Positions 34,140-47,162 of a DNA stretch of 64,000 nucleotides are shown here, in pieces. Position 1 is the stretch's first letter. The number at the start of each line of letters is the position of its first letter. The notes beneath the pieces were generated by a model, which saw only the letters and a list, made by a program, of their open reading frames with translations, did no database searches and was not told the DNA's origin. Made by a program: the position numbers and the translations under genes. This stretch comes from Tretioscincus oriximinensis (taxonomy: Eukaryota; Chordata; Lepidosauria; Squamata; Gymnophthalmidae), in assembly GCA_022410635.1 (NCBI GenBank), contig JAJVDF010000347.1, positions 903,917-967,916 on the forward strand. Reading direction: 5' to 3'.

Positions 34140-36060
34140 ACCAAGAGCATTTTGAGCTGTGAGGAATATGTATTACTACTTTTAATTCTCCAGATTATAA
34201 TATTAATATAATCAGGAAAATAAATGAATCACAAGCAGTGGAATTAATTAATCTGATATCTTCAGAAAAGATTATCGCCACTATAAATGACATGCGTACT
34301 AACTCAGCCCCAGGAACTGATGGTTTTTCTCTTGCTTTTTACAAACTTTTCTTTGCAGATCTGACTCTGATATTAACCACATTATTCAATCAAATAATCT
34401 CTACTGGTAATATTCCACTCTCTTGGAGAAAAGCAGAAATTGTGATATTTTTGAAAGCAAATAAAAATCTGTTAGAACCTGGATCGTATAGACCTATAAG
34501 CCTATCAAATATTGATTATAAAATTTTCATGCAGCTAATGGCATTAACTCTTTAACAGATGAAGACCAATATGGTTTTCTAGCCAATAAATAATATGAAC
34601 CAATTAGAACCATTATAAATACAATCTATCATGTCAAAAAGAATTTCAAAAAGCTAGCGCTATTAAAACTTGATATTTTTAAGGCTTTGATTCGATAAAC
34701 CATAATGCATTATTCAAAATATGTTCGAAAGCAGGTTTGGGCCTGGGTTTTGTTAACCTTTTGAAAGCAACTTATAAAGATAACATGGTGAAAATTAGAA
34801 TCAATGGTAAACTATCAAGAAAAGTAGAAATTAAAAATGGGACCAAACAGGGATGCCCATTGTCCCCATTATTATTTATTTTAGGCGTCGAAATCTTAGC
34901 TAATCATATTTGGGTATCCCCTTATATCTCAGGCTATCAATTTGGAAATAAACAGTAAAAGTTAGTATGTATGCCGATGACACAATGTTATTGATAACTA
35001 ATCCTAAAGAAGCAACACTTTATATTAAACAGAGAATAAACAATTCCCAGGCTAATACCAGACTTAGAATCAATTTAAACAAATCTGAAATTGTGTTATT
35101 TAATACTTCTCTACAGGAGCAAATGGCAATTCAACAGATGACAAATCTTAAACTTGGAATCAAGCAAATGAGATATTTGGGTGTGGTTATTACAAAAAAC
35201 TTGAAAAAATATCACAAGCTAATATAAAAAATACATGGCATATATTTAAGAATAAATTCAAAAGATGGAAAAAGAAAAAAACTTATCTTTAATTTTCAAA
35301 ATATGGGCAGTAAAAATGTTCATTTTACCCAAGGCTTTATTCCTTTTTCAAGTTTTACCTGACAAAATTCCAAAAAATATATTATGCTATTAGAATAAAT
35401 ATTCTTCCAAGTGGACTCAAGGTACTCATAAAGGAAGAATTAAACAAGAATATCTATATACAAACTTAAAAGAAGAAGGTTGGGGTCTTCCAAATTTTGA
35501 GGCTCATTATGACGCTGTGAATATTTCAAGAATAATTGATTTGGAATATAACTTGGACAAGAAATGGGTTATAATTGAAAGAACTATAAACCAACTACTT
35601 AATGTCTCAATTTTACATTATAATTGGACAACGTCCTCTTTACAAAAACTATAGGGACCAATGTCCACCACTATTTTTTGCATGGAAATTTTGGAAGCCA
35701 AAGCTGCAATTCAAAAAGTCTAAATTAGATACAATTCTCACTATAAATAATCAAACAAAGGTGATATTTATGTGTATAACTGACAAATTTATAAAATTTA
35801 ATAAATTTAAAATTTTTGAGTTATACAATGATGTAGGAGCTATTGCTGTCAATAGAGATTTCCTGTCTGAAATGACTATCCTTAATGAGTGGTTAATATT
35901 CAATACAATCTTAGCATTTCTTTCTAATCCTCTTATAAAAAATCTAATGTTGCAATCATTCAACCAATGGGAATGCATAGTTAATAAAGCTATGAAAAAT
36001 CAAAAGGGCATTATAGGTCTGATATACAATCATCTACTTAGTGTTAAATATGGTTTATTA

Positions 36061-36240
36061 GGTTGGATGTCTGGATGTTGCCTCCGGGATGGAGCAACAG
36101 GCAGGACTCCTGAAATACCAGGAGCATATTTTGCTTTCCTCTGTTCGGACTGCCCAGGTGCATCTGGTGGGCCTCTGTGTGACATAGAATGCTGGACTTG
36201 ATGGGCTGTGGCCTGTTCCAGTATGGCTCTTCTTATGTTC
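36061..36240 (+). mobile_element. CR1-type 3' tail inserted in L1
   Basis: Starts GGTTGGATGTCTGGATGTTG and ends GGCTCTTCTTATGTTC. TTATTA on both sides (36055-36060, 36241-36246) is a probable 6-bp target duplication. Confidence 0.65.
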
Positions 36241-36651
36241 TTATTAGAAAGTGTCATCATGAAATGGTCAAGCCTGGCAGATATTTCTCCAAATGCACTA
36301 TCACAAACTCAAAGATATCAATGTAATAAAACTACAGAGCTTTATAGAAATTTTTTATTTTTGTGGTATTGTACACCTACACATTTTATTTCTAATTTAG
36401 AACCAAATTCTTGGCATTGCGGTGCACCCAGAGGAGACTATTTATATCTCTAGTGGCTTTGTGACATAGTACAAATTTTCTGGAAGGCCATTCAAGCCAT
36501 TATGGATACAGTTATGGGTTTTTCAATCGATTGGTCTATCGAGAAATGACTGTTTGGTCATACTCCATTTGTCGGCATTTCTGCCTCAGATGAATTTTTG
36601 TATAATCGGATGATTATAGTAGCATTACTTACAAGAACTTTTGGTTGGAAA

Positions 36652-37142
36652 TAAGGTTGTCCCGGGAAAGCGGGACAATCCCGGCTTTGTGGACTAAAAT
36701 ATAGTCCCCTCCAGGTTTTAAGAGAAAATCCTGGATTTTTACATTCCTCAATGCTGCGTCAGGGAATGTAAATATGTGGGATTTTAAAGGTAAAGGAGCC
36801 ACCAGGGCTGATGGCTGCAGCCCGAGCAATGCTTTCCAGGGTCCTAAAAGGAACCTCGGAACGTGCCGTAGCTGATCCTCTGCTGGAGGAGGGGTTTTGC
36901 GCCTGCTGTCAGGCAGAGTGCGCCAGCTTGCCTCCAGCAGAGGAAAAATGCTTGGGGTTTTGACAGGAGAGCAGAGCTTTTGTGCAGCTCTGTTCTCACT
37001 GTCTCACCACAAGCGTGCGTGTGTGTCCATGCATGCACGTGTGTCCATGTGTGTGTGTGTTCGCATGTGTGTGTGCACATGCGTGCGCGCACCCACCCGC
37101 ACCCCCGCCCCGGTTTTGGGCTGCCAAAATATGGCAACCCTA
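36652..37142. mobile_element. Non-autonomous hAT-like element inside L1
   Basis: Starts TAAGGTTGTCCCGGG and ends GGCAACCCTA, flanked by identical 8-bp duplications GTTGGAAA (36644-36651 and 37143-37150). Includes a TG-rich tract (37015-37085). L1 coding sequence resumes directly afterwards. Confidence 0.7.
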
Positions 37143-37520
37143 GTTGGAAAGACTATTCAAAATCTATAGATAGATGGCAACGTTACTTAATTGAACTTGT
37201 AAAATTTGACTTTGTGAATGAAAAATGTTTGTTTTATAATGAGATAAAAACAAATATAGTCCAAAGGCAATACTGGAATAAGTCAATAAGATATATCGAG
37301 GGGCGGGGAGACATATCAACATGGTAAAATGTATGTAGAGAGGTTTTTCCACTAATTAATAAGTTAATATAATGATCTCTTTGACTGCAAAATTCTAACA
37401 TGTATTTATTTTGTTTCTCTTCCTTTGTTTGTCTTTTTGTACATTGTTGTATGGATTATGCAACTCATATGTCTATTTGTTTTATCTTTGGGTGTGATTT
37501 TTTTTAAAAAAAATAAAGGT

Positions 37521-38399
37521 CTTTTTCACACACCAGATTAGCACATGTTATTTGGCTAATTGGACTGAGCATGTGCCAGACCTGTAAATGGCCTCAATCT
37601 GGCTTAAATTTAGCCTTCATGTCTGGGAAAAGTACAAAATAAAAAATTAACAATAATTAAAAAACCTTGAATTTGAATACTGCGCGTGAGCTCTCAGATC
37701 AAAGGACATACTGAAGAAAGTTTGAAATCAGATGTTTCATCAAGCCCTTAAGATGTGGGTTAGAGGACCCAGCCAATTAAGAAAATTTAACTGCAAAAAA
37801 AGGAAGAAGGAAATAAGAAACAAGAAGTGGGTAAATGGAGTGGATCAGAAGCAACATTGGAGGGAAGCAGAGCAGAAGTGGTAATGAGTCTTCCAAGAAG
37901 CAATAGAGGGTTTGAAAGAAGAGGATGAACTGTTGGGCTTTAGGAATAGGAAGTTTAAATACATAAAAGAGAAGTGAGTGTAGAGAAAACACCTGTTAGA
38001 GGTCATAAACAAGAGGTTTCTGAAAGCAGGGCAAGCTATTGGAAGGCAAACAAGAGGATGCAAAACTGAATAAACTGCTAAAAAATAATATACAGGGCCT
38101 CAATAATTTGTTTAGACCTTGCATTACCCTTTGTAATTTGGAGACAGCTGTAATGTCGCTGGTTTTGTTTTCTACTTTTTTCTTTTATGCTTTCATTGCT
38201 GTGCTGAACCCAAAAAAAATCACACTGGCTCCAAAGATCACACCAGCTCTGAAGGCCAGGAGTTAAAGTTCCTAACTCTGGAATTCCCAGGAGGTTCACT
38301 TTGGCAACCTGCTCCTTGTTGCACTGTTGAAATGGGTCCCCCCATGATATACTGGACAGCAGAGGCATACTCCCTCCATAGGTTCATGGTCCAATATTC
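37521..38399. other. Unassigned intergenic
   Basis: Nothing recognised. Confidence 0.4.
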
Positions 38400-38510
38400 A
38401 TTCATTCATTCAGGAATTTATATCTCATCATTCACCAAAGGTCCCAGGGCATTAAAAACCCATTAATTTTAACACATTAAAAAGGCAAACGAAAATATAT
38501 ATAAACTATA
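38400..38510 (-). mobile_element. L2-like tail fragment (repeated at 40173-40267)
   Basis: ATTTATATCTCATCATTCAC and GGTCCCAGGGCATTAAAAAC is the reverse of a diverged L2-type tail (CTGGGACCTTTGGTGAATGA). The second copy is due to duplication B. Confidence 0.4.
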
Positions 38511-38672
38511 CATATTTTTACAGAATAGCATGCCTATTTAATATATAGTATATAGTAATTATATAATGATTTAATATGTATAAAATTAGATATTTAAGTA
38601 TACTAATTAAGTATAATATTTTAATATATATAAATATATAATTAAATATATCAATTAATTACGGTATATATT
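38510..38672. repeat. AT-rich low-complexity tract (also 40267-40429)
   Basis: Almost only A and T, with short palindromes of TATATA and AATATATT type. Within duplication B. Confidence 0.8.
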
Positions 38673-38970
38673 AGAAGAAGAAGAACTTGGTTCTTATACC
38701 CCGCTTTTTTCACCTTTCAAAGGGACTCAAAGCGGCTTACAAGGATATATTTTGCCCGAAGGCAGCTTCCTCACCAGGCTATGGTGGTTCCCATGTATCT
38801 ACTTGCAGTCAGTTGCAATTCCTTGCAATTCATGCTTTCGAATAGCTGGGTTGGCTAGAGCTACAGGCTAGTGGAAGGTGCTCACCCCTCCCCACGTCCC
38901 ACACAGGGCTTCGAAACCCCATCTCCCAGGCGAGAGGCGGATTCCTAAGCGACTGACCTATCCCTGCCTG
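38673..38970 (-). mobile_element. tRNA-headed SINE with Bov-B-like tail
   Basis: Full length from (GAA) tail to head (reverse of CAGGCAGGGATAGGTCAGTC). Repeated at 40430-40727 by duplication B. Confidence 0.75.
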
Positions 38971-40145
38971 ATTACTATATATTACTGATTACTATTCACA
39001 AGCCATATATGCCATGCCATAATTAACAAAAGAGACCACAACATTGACAAAGTATTGAGATGAACGTTTGTTACTGACCAAATACTTATTTCCCACCATA
39101 ATTTGCAAATAAATTCTTACAAAATCAAACAATGCGATTTTCTGGATTTGTTCACCCATTTTGTCTCTCATAGTTGAGGTCTACCTATGATGTCAATTAC
39201 AGGCCTCGCTCATCTTTTTAAGCAGGAGAACTTGCACAATTGGTGGCTGACTAAATACTTCCCCACACACACACACTGTATAACTAGAATATTTAAAATT
39301 AATGATATACCAAAACAAAGCTTTAGAAAGAGTTATGAAAGCTCAAAAGCCAATGATTTCTTAGGGGTACTAGATAAATGTAGGGCAGACGTGCTACACC
39401 GTTAATGGGCATTAAAAAAGAAGCAATTGCAGTAGATGTAGCTTATAATGCATCCGATGAAATTGTTTCTTTTTATATCTGTTAAAGATGTAGCATGACT
39501 GTCTTTATCTAGTAAACCTAGAATTTCCTGACAACTATTATTTTTCAAGGTTATTTGAAATCACTGTGTTTTTTTCCTTAGTTTAGTCCAGTTTCTTAGG
39601 CTTGAAAACGGTTCAAAAGCACGTCTGTAACCAGGGCCTCAGTGTCTCCAGAAAATGAAAACGAAATGCAGTTTTGCTGGGTCAACAAAATATTGTCCTA
39701 CTGTTTGTTAGGAAGTCACAGCAGCAGCTGTATTTACTGGTAAGAAAATCGTACTTCTTCAAAAACAAAAAGTTACTGTAATCTTTACTGACCCTGGTCG
39801 GTGTAGTTCAGTTTTGAACTAAAAATAGAAAAGATTTTCCCTTTGATTTGGTTTGTTTCCTCAGGACTGAAGACAGTTTAAAAGGCACGTGGTTTGCTAA
39901 CAATTGTAGGACCAAAAAGGAAGCAGCATGATATTGGGGGATTGGTGACTCTGTCTGTACAAAGTATAAAAGCTGTAGATTTTATGCCTTTCCCAGATAC
40001 AGACCACTTCCTCAAACTCTAAATAGGAAGCAAGTATGCTGCCACCTTATGCTGAGACTACAACAAGTACAGCACTTGCTACCCAAAGTTTGTTTGCTTG
40101 TTCATTTTATTCCTCCTTATTACTGCAGTCTGAAGACTGTATACT
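38971..40145. other. Unassigned part of duplication B
   Basis: About 1.2 kb repeated at 40728-41902. A 72-codon frame at 39187 recurs at 40944; it is not a recognised protein. Confidence 0.45.
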
Positions 40146-40172
40146 AGGGTGACCGGATGACCCCCTTTTTTN

Positions 40173-41928
40173 ATTTATATCTCATCATTCACCAAAGGTC
40201 CCAGGGCATTAAAAACCCATTAATTTTAACACATTAAAAAGGCAAACGAAAATATATATAAACTATACATATTTTTACAGAATAGCATGCCTATTTAATA
40301 TATAGTATATAGTAATTATATAATGATTTAATATGTATAAAATTAGATATTTAAGTATACTAATTAAGTATAATATTTTAATATATATAAATATATAATT
40401 AAATATATCAATTAATTACGGTATATATTAGAAGAAGAAGAACTTGGTTCTTATACCCCGCTTTTTTCACCTTTCAAAGGGACTCAAAGCGGCTTACAAG
40501 GATATATTTTGCCCGAAGGCAGCTTCCTCACCAGGCTATGGTGGTTCCCATGTATCTACTTGCAGTCAGTTGCAATTCCTTGCAATTCATGCTTTCGAAT
40601 AGCTGGGTTGGCTAGAGCTACAGGCTAGTGGAAGGTGCTCACCCCTCCCCACGTCCCACACAGGGCTTCGAAACCCCATCTCCCAGGCGAGAGGCGGATT
40701 CCTAAGCGACTGACCTATCCCTGCCTGATTACTATATATTACTGATTACTATTCACAAGCCATATATGCCATGCCATAATTAACAAAAGAGACCACAACA
40801 TTGACAAAGTATTGAGATGAACGTTTGTTACTGACCAAATACTTATTTCCCACCATAATTTGCAAATAAATTCTTACAAAATCAAACAATGCGATTTTCT
40901 GGATTTGTTCACCCATTTTGTCTCTCATAGTTGAGGTCTACCTATGATGTCAATTACAGGCCTCGCTCATCTTTTTAAGCAGGAGAACTTGCACAATTGG
41001 TGGCTGACTAAATACTTCCCCACACACACACACTGTATAACTAGAATATTTAAAATTAATGATATACCAAAACAAAGCTTTAGAAAGAGTTATGAAAGCT
41101 CAAAAGCCAATGATTTCTTAGGGGTACTAGATAAATGTAGGGCAGACGTGCTACACCGTTAATGGGCATTAAAAAAGAAGCAATTGCAGTAGATGTAGCT
41201 TATAATGCATCCGATGAAATTGTTTCTTTTTATATCTGTTAAAGATGTAGCATGACTGTCTTTATCTAGTAAACCTAGAATTTCCTGACAACTATTATTT
41301 TTCAAGGTTATTTGAAATCACTGTGTTTTTTTCCTTAGTTTAGTCCAGTTTCTTAGGCTTGAAAACGGTTCAAAAGCACGTCTGTAACCAGGGCCTCAGT
41401 GTCTCCAGAAAATGAAAACGAAATGCAGTTTTGCTGGGTCAACAAAATATTGTCCTACTGTTTGTTAGGAAGTCACAGCAGCAGCTGTATTTACTGGTAA
41501 GAAAATCGTACTTCTTCAAAAACAAAAAGTTACTGTAATCTTTACTGACCCTGGTCGGTGTAGTTCAGTTTTGAACTAAAAATAGAAAAGATTTTCCCTT
41601 TGATTTGGTTTGTTTCCTCAGGACTGAAGACAGTTTAAAAGGCACGTGGTTTGCTAACAATTGTAGGACCAAAAAGGAAGCAGCATGATATTGGGGGATT
41701 GGTGACTCTGTCTGTACAAAGTATAAAAGCTGTAGATTTTATGCCTTTCCCAGATACAGACCACTTCCTCAAACTCTAAATAGGAAGCAAGTATGCTGCC
41801 ACCTTATGCTGAGACTACAACAAGTACAGCACTTGCTACCCAAAGTTTGTTTGCTTGTTCATTTTATTCCTCCTTATTACTGCAGTCTGAAGACTGTATA
41901 CTAGGGTGACCGGATGACCCCCTTTTTT
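40173..41928. repeat. Direct duplication B, copy 2
   Basis: Second 1756-bp copy, offset 1757. It also ends in CCCCCTTTTTT followed by an N (41929), after which a G run and the rest of a foldback MITE follow. Both copies break at the same homopolymer. Confidence 0.9.
40430..40727 (-). mobile_element. tRNA-headed SINE, duplication B copy
   Basis: Same sequence as 38673-38970. Confidence 0.75.
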
Positions 41929-42190
41929 NGGGGGGGGAACCCAATTTGGGGCCAGCTCCTGAAGGCACCCTCCCCTCAGTAAAAAATAAAAATTCTCATG
42001 CACTCCAAAAATTCTCACACAGTTTAAAAATTCTCACACACTTTTAAATATTCTCGCATGCTTCACAGATTTCTCGGGCAGGAATTTCGGAGTGGAATGC
42101 ATCTTGGAGGGGTGACTTGCATATTTATTAATATGCAAATTAGCATGAATATTAATTATCCCAGTTTGGGTCTCAGAAATCCTGGTCAGT
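41903..42190. mobile_element. Related MITE, longer form
   Basis: AGGGTGACCGGATGACCCCC at the left, CCTGGTCAGTAT at the right; the interior has GCATATTTATTAATATGCAA and repeated TTCTCACACA-like units. The left end is duplicated at 40146-40171. Confidence 0.5.
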
Positions 42191-42591
42191 ATACTGATTA
42201 AAAGATTAAAAATATCAATAAACATGATTGCACCAAGGGAAAGACTATACTGTTCCCATTGCTCTTATCTCACTGTGACATGAACACCTCATTATTTTCA
42301 CAAGTGAATGCAAAGGAAATATAAAGAAGCAAAGCAACCAGGCAACTCCATGTTCCATGAACAGGCAGCATCAGATTCGCAGTTAACTTGTTTACCCACT
42401 CATCAAGCATTGGAGCATTGGGAATGACATGTTTTTCATAGTCTACCGTAATTCAATACCTGTCTTAATGTAGGATTTCCACGTAAAATTCAGGTCAGAG
42501 CTTTGTACCTTTAGTGCCTGCCTATCAAAGAGAGGATTTTTCACCAGATGCTGCTTCTAATGCCCCTCTGCAGGACCTGGGAGGCAGGATC

Positions 42592-42920
42592 ATAAGAACA
42601 TAAGAAGAGCCATACTGGATCAGGCCACAGCCCATCAAGTCCAGCATTCTGTGTCACACAGAGGCCCACCAGATGCATCTGGGCAGTCCGAAAAGAGGGA
42701 AGCAAAATATGCTCCTGTTCATGACTCCCTGCAAATGGTATTTCAAGAGTCCTGCCTGTTGCTCCATCCCGGAGGCGACATCCAGACAACTATCCCAGTA
42801 TCCATTTATACCCTTAGTGTCCATAAACCTGTCTAGTCCTGTCTTGAAACTATCCAAGCTGTTAGCTACCACTACCTATTCAGGAAGTAAATTCTACAGG
42901 CCGATGGGGATCACTTTCCC
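42592..42920 (-). mobile_element. CR1-type 3' fragment
   Basis: CATAAGAACATAAGAAGAGC start on plus; minus frame VVANSLDSFKTGLDRFMDTK and DVASGMEQQAGLLKYHLQG. Confidence 0.7.
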
Positions 42921-43503
42921 ACACCCATTAAAGTAGCAAACATATATCCTGGTTTGTAGGAATCATATACATATATCTCCAGAATATTATTCTGGGGAAA
43001 AAGGCTTAAGACTGATTTACCTGGGCTAATGGGTAACCTGCTTTTCCGCTGGCAAACCGCAGATAAAGCTCAGGTTTACTCTGCAGATCAGGAAGGATTA
43101 AATTCTGCCCAGTGTTAATTAACCATTGTTCATGCAAAAAACAGACCGGGATTGTGCAAGCCTTCTGAACTCTCAATAAAAAGGAGACCCAGGACAAGGT
43201 CTGTAGGTTCATCAGGACGATGAACTCACAACCTTCTGAAGGGTCCAGGAAAATCCAAAACGTGTCTCCTATGTGTTGTGACTCAGATCGCAACACTGTT
43301 TTTTATGTGGGAATCCTAACACCCATTGTTATTTTTGTGGGGTTTTTTCCCCTCACTTTTCCTTGTTTACCTTTTACTCAAGTAAATAATTCAGAAAGCA
43401 TATGTTTGAATATAAAATGTAGATATTAAAGAACGTTAACTAATGCCATATTACATGTGTGTAATACAATCGTTATTCCAATTGCCTCTGGGGATTTTAA
43501 CTT
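42921..43503. other. Unassigned, with a 96-codon minus frame
   Basis: The minus frame at 43006-43296 (QTLSWVSFLLRVQKACTIPV, LQSKPELYLRFASGKAGYPL) looks protein-like but was not assigned; possibly an old transposon fragment. Confidence 0.3.
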
Positions 43504-44058
43504 AGACTGACCAGATTTTCTAAGGCACAAACCGGGGTAATTAATATTCACACTAATTTGCATATTCATAACTATGCAAATCACTCACCAATATCCATTC
43601 CCCTTTGAGATTCCTGCCAGAGAAATCTGTGAAGCATGTGAGAATTTTTAAAAGTGTGTGAGAATTTTTAAACTGTGTGAGAATTATTGGAGTGTATCAG
43701 AAATTTGTATTTTTTTTATTTTTTTTTACTGAGGGGAGGGTGCCTTCAGGAGCTGGCCCCGGTTGCCAGAGCCCCCTTGTGGTGGTGCAGAGAATTGTTT
43801 TTTAAAAAATTCAAAAATATTTTTTTTAGTGTGTGAGAAATTTTTGAAGTGTGCAAGATTTTTTTATTTTTTACTGTGGGGAGTGTGCCTTCAGGAGCTG
43901 GTCCCAGATGCCAGAGCCCCTAGTGGTGGTGCAGTGAATTTTTCTTTTAAAAAAAATCAAAAAAGGAAAAAAATATTTTTTTTTTCTCAGCAAAAATGGT
44001 GGGTAGAGACCCCAAAACCAGGTTTTCACCCCCCCAAAAGGGATCATCTGGTCAACCT
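43504..44058. mobile_element. Related MITE, longer form
   Basis: AGACTGACCAGATTTTCT left end and GGGATCATCTGGTCAACCT right end. The interior repeats GTGTGAGAATTTTTAAA and contains ATTTGCATATTCATAACT, shared in reverse with 41903-42190. Confidence 0.5.
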
Positions 44059-44339
44059 ATGTTAGCTGAGTGCACTATGCCCTATTTATGGTCATGTGCT
44101 GGAAAGTATAGTATGGAACACCATTGCTAATGAAAAGCAAGAATCTGCTTAATACACTTATGCAGTTGTTCTAGATCAACTTGACACAGTGGGTTCAATT
44201 TTTTCTCTCATTTACATAAAACTAAATTCTTCTTTGTTACAGTGATTTTCTTTCTCTACAAATATGTAATTCATTGACTTCCTCACCTTCTCCTTTATAA
44301 GTTTGGCCCAACATATCACTTCATAGAATCATAATGTTT

Positions 44340-44626
44340 AGACTGACTGGATTTTCTGAAGACACCCCCCCCCCGGGCATTTCCCTCCAAAATTCCCACC
44401 CAAGAAATCTGTGAAGCATGTGATATCAGGGGTTGGCTTCCCTGATATTCAATGACATGAGACGGTGACTTGAGGTAGCTTGCCCTGGAGTCTGGAACAC
44501 GTGTCGAAGGATTCACACGGACAACGCTTCAGGTAACAACAGGCGCCCCCCCCCTCCCCCCCCCCGCCCAGAGGGCTGGATAGACACTCCAAAACCGGGT
44601 TTTCCCCCAAAAAATCTGGTCAGCCT
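44340..44626. mobile_element. Related MITE
   Basis: AGACTGACTGGATTTTCT left end and AAATCTGGTCAGCCT right end, with AGAAATCTGTGAAGCATGTG interior shared with the copy at 43.5 kb. Confidence 0.5.
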
Positions 44627-44629
44627 ATT

Positions 44630-44705
44630 AATGTTGGAAGGGACCTCCAAAGTCCCCAGGTCCAACCTCCTATTCAAAGCAGGATTCACTAAACCATCCC
44701 ATTTT
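44630..44705 (-). mobile_element. CR1 3' end fragment
   Basis: GGAAGGGACCTCCAAAGTCC and CCAACCTCCTATTCAAAGCA, the reverse of a standard CR1 tail, directly after a foldback MITE. Confidence 0.5.
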
Positions 44706-44988
44706 TTCACTCTGTAGGTTGCTCTGTTAATCCCTCCACATCAATAGTTCTTTCATCTTCAGCGTCTGAGATTAGAAGTTCACCTTTTATTTTTTGCAAA
44801 AAAATCATATAAAACATGTCCAGTTCACAACAGCGGGTTTACTTTAGACCAAGAAATCCTGGTTTCGAGTCAGAACACCTTTGCCCACCTCAGAGCAAGA
44901 AATTGAGTTTTAGGATAGAAAGAAATGTAAGTGGCCTGAGGGAAATCTTAATAACACAAGAGGAGCCATACTGAATCTAACCAAAGCT

Positions 44989-45182
44989 AGGCTGACCAGA
45001 TGACCCCTTTTGGGGGCAGGGTGGAAACCAGGTTTTGAGGTGCCTCCCGGTTTTTGCTGAGAAAAAATCTTTTCAAAAAATGTTTTTTTTCCAAAAAAAA
45101 AATTATTTTTTTCCTCAGACAAAACCAGGAGGCACCTCCAAAATGGGTTTCAACCCGCCCCCCAAAATGGGTCAAAAAAACC
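44989..45182. mobile_element. Foldback MITE, right end truncated
   Basis: Left end and both inner arms are present; the right end stops at AAATGGGTC where a CR1 fragment begins. Confidence 0.6.
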
Positions 45183-45183
45183 C

Positions 45184-45400
45184 GGACTGTCTGAACAGAA
45201 GAAGGCAAAATATGCACCTGTTCTTGACTCCCTGCAAATGGTATTTCAGAAGTACTGCCTGTTGCACTATCCCGGAGGCAGCATCAAATGATCCACCCTA
45301 GTCGCTGCTATTTATACCCTTGGCGTCCATAAACCTGTCTAATCTTGTCTTAAAGCTATCCAGGCTGCTAGATACCACAATTTCTTCTGGAAGTAAATCT
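45184..45400 (-). mobile_element. CR1-type fragment
   Basis: Starts GACTGTCTGAACAGAAGAAG; the 3'-most part is missing where it meets the MITE at 44989-45182. Confidence 0.55.
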
Positions 45401-46777
45401 TCCCCATCCCCAACTCCAAAGTAATTCAGATGTATGCCTGCACATGCGCTAACTCAGCTGAATTATTACAACATCTGAGCAACTTGACATGTGGTAATAT
45501 AGAACCCATTGATTTGATTCCAGAATTGAAAGATATAAGTGAGATCCACTAGATGGCCCTCTACGACAGCAGGTTTTAACCTGGTTTGCCAGAAAAGAAA
45601 ACAGAATTCAGTTGAATCCCATTTCTTTTCCTCCAGCCAGAACTGGGTTTTTTGACCCACAACGTGGAGCCAACAGAACTGTCAGGCATATCTGAAACAA
45701 AGGGGACGAGCTGTAACAGATTGCACTGTGTTTCTACAAGGGGAAGAACAGGCACAGGGGTGGCTGCAAACCTGCCCCTCATAAACACCAATACTGCCCA
45801 CCCTCCTTCCCCAATCGAGCTAATATTAGCTCACCTTATGACTTCTTATGATTGGGCATGGAGGAGTTTTCTGACCACCCCAATACTTGCCCAGAGGTGA
45901 GCTGTTTTCTCCCAAAATAATCCAGATCCTGGCCTCAAAGTAAAATAAAAAACAGGATTCACTCTTAGAAGTGGATTGAGAGCAAAAGTCAACTTTAGGC
46001 TCTGTTCCCAGTGTCCCTTTTAGTCTAAGGAGATGGAATTCAGTTTGGGTTGTATTTCTTTTTTTTTCTCCCCACACTAGACTTTCTGGTCCCACTGCTA
46101 AATTTGGGTTCAACAGTCTTCTAGTGTGAAAACATCCCTCTGTGGATGGGCATTACTTGTCCAATCCTAACCAGCTCTGGGTAAGGTTTTTCCTGACTTT
46201 CTTTTCCCCATTTTGACTATGAGCCCCAATTTTCTTGAAAAATTGCAATAATGGGTAAGGTGCCTGGGTTTTCAGTGTATGTTTTCAGATCATTAAAACA
46301 GTTGCCATTATATAAAAAATGCACTTTTTAAATGAGAGAAAAGCAGCAAGATAACTAATGGTTTAGTGGAGAAGAGATGAATAATGCAGAAAATTTCAGG
46401 TTCAAACCTTTAATATTTTCCAGCAAAAGAATTAAAATGCAAGAAATGGGAAAATTCTGCTTTTGTCAGCACTATTTGAAGAATTTCTGCTCACGAGAAG
46501 ACATGGAAGTATGTGAAGCAAATCAACACTTATACACAGTGAATACAGACTGGGAACCAGTCAGGTGGATAGAAATATCTGGAGAATGGCCTATGTGTAC
46601 ACTGATACAAAATATAGGTCCAAGATAAGTAAAAACATAACCAAAAACATCCTAATAAAAAGTCCATAGAAAGTAAAATCCAAAAATAATCTTGAAGAAG
46701 GGGTGCTGTTTGTGTAATAACATAATCTGATGTTGTTCCATCAGTGGGATGCATAAGGGGCCAGATACATCTCAACT
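45401..46777. other. Unassigned intergenic
   Basis: No repeat family or gene recognised. Confidence 0.4.
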
Positions 46778-47162
46778 AGGCTGACCAGATGACCCTGGTT
46801 TCCTGGGGAACATCTGCTTTTGGCATGACCCCCCCACCCTTGGGGGAGGAGGGGATAATTTCCCCAGTTTTTGCTGAGGAATTAAAAAAAAAAGTTAAAA
46901 CAATTTTTTTTAAAAAAATCCAGTGGAGTGGGTGAGAAGGCTTTTTCACACCCCCAGGAGTTGTGTCACTAATTTCTCACTTGCTTCGGGCAATTTCTCA
47001 TATGCTTCGTGTATTTTGTGGATTTCTTGTACGTACGGGGATTTCCCGGAGGGTGGGGGGGGTGGATGTGCATATTGGTGGGTGATTTTCATATTCATGA
47101 ATATGCAAAATTGGCATGAATATTAATTACCCCAGTTTGAGCCTCAGAAAATTGGTCAGTCT
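46778..47162. mobile_element. Related MITE, longer form
   Basis: AGGCTGACCAGATGACCCTG left end and AAATTGGTCAGTCT right end; interior TTCATATTCATGAATATGCA as in the other long forms. Confidence 0.5.

Larger units (their letters stand above)
34150..37520 (+). mobile_element. Degraded L1 LINE (ORF2 from RT to 3' end) with two nested insertions
   Basis: A 5'-truncated L1 ORF2 in several frames. RT pieces: MRTNSAPGTDGFSLAFYK, SYRPISLSNIDYKIF, NGTKQGCPLSPLLFIL, then MYADDTMLL with the catalytic YADD intact. The C-terminal domain follows (35.6-36.05, 36.25-36.65 and 37.15-37.33 kb) and the element ends AATAAAGG near 37.52 kb. Stops and frameshifts make it a pseudogene. A CR1 tail (36061-36240) and a hAT-like MITE (36652-37142) interrupt it; both insertions have target duplications in L1 sequence. 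Confidence 0.8.
38416..40171. repeat. Direct duplication B, copy 1
   Basis: A 1756-bp unit repeated at 40173-41928 with no differences that I could see. Contents: an L2-like tail, AT-rich DNA, a tRNA-headed SINE and about 1.2 kb of unassigned sequence. Ends in a T homopolymer followed by N (40172). Confidence 0.9.

Noticed and set aside
39187..41162. Two identical 72-residue frames as duplicated genes
   Set aside because: They result from duplication B, and have no homology or coding character.
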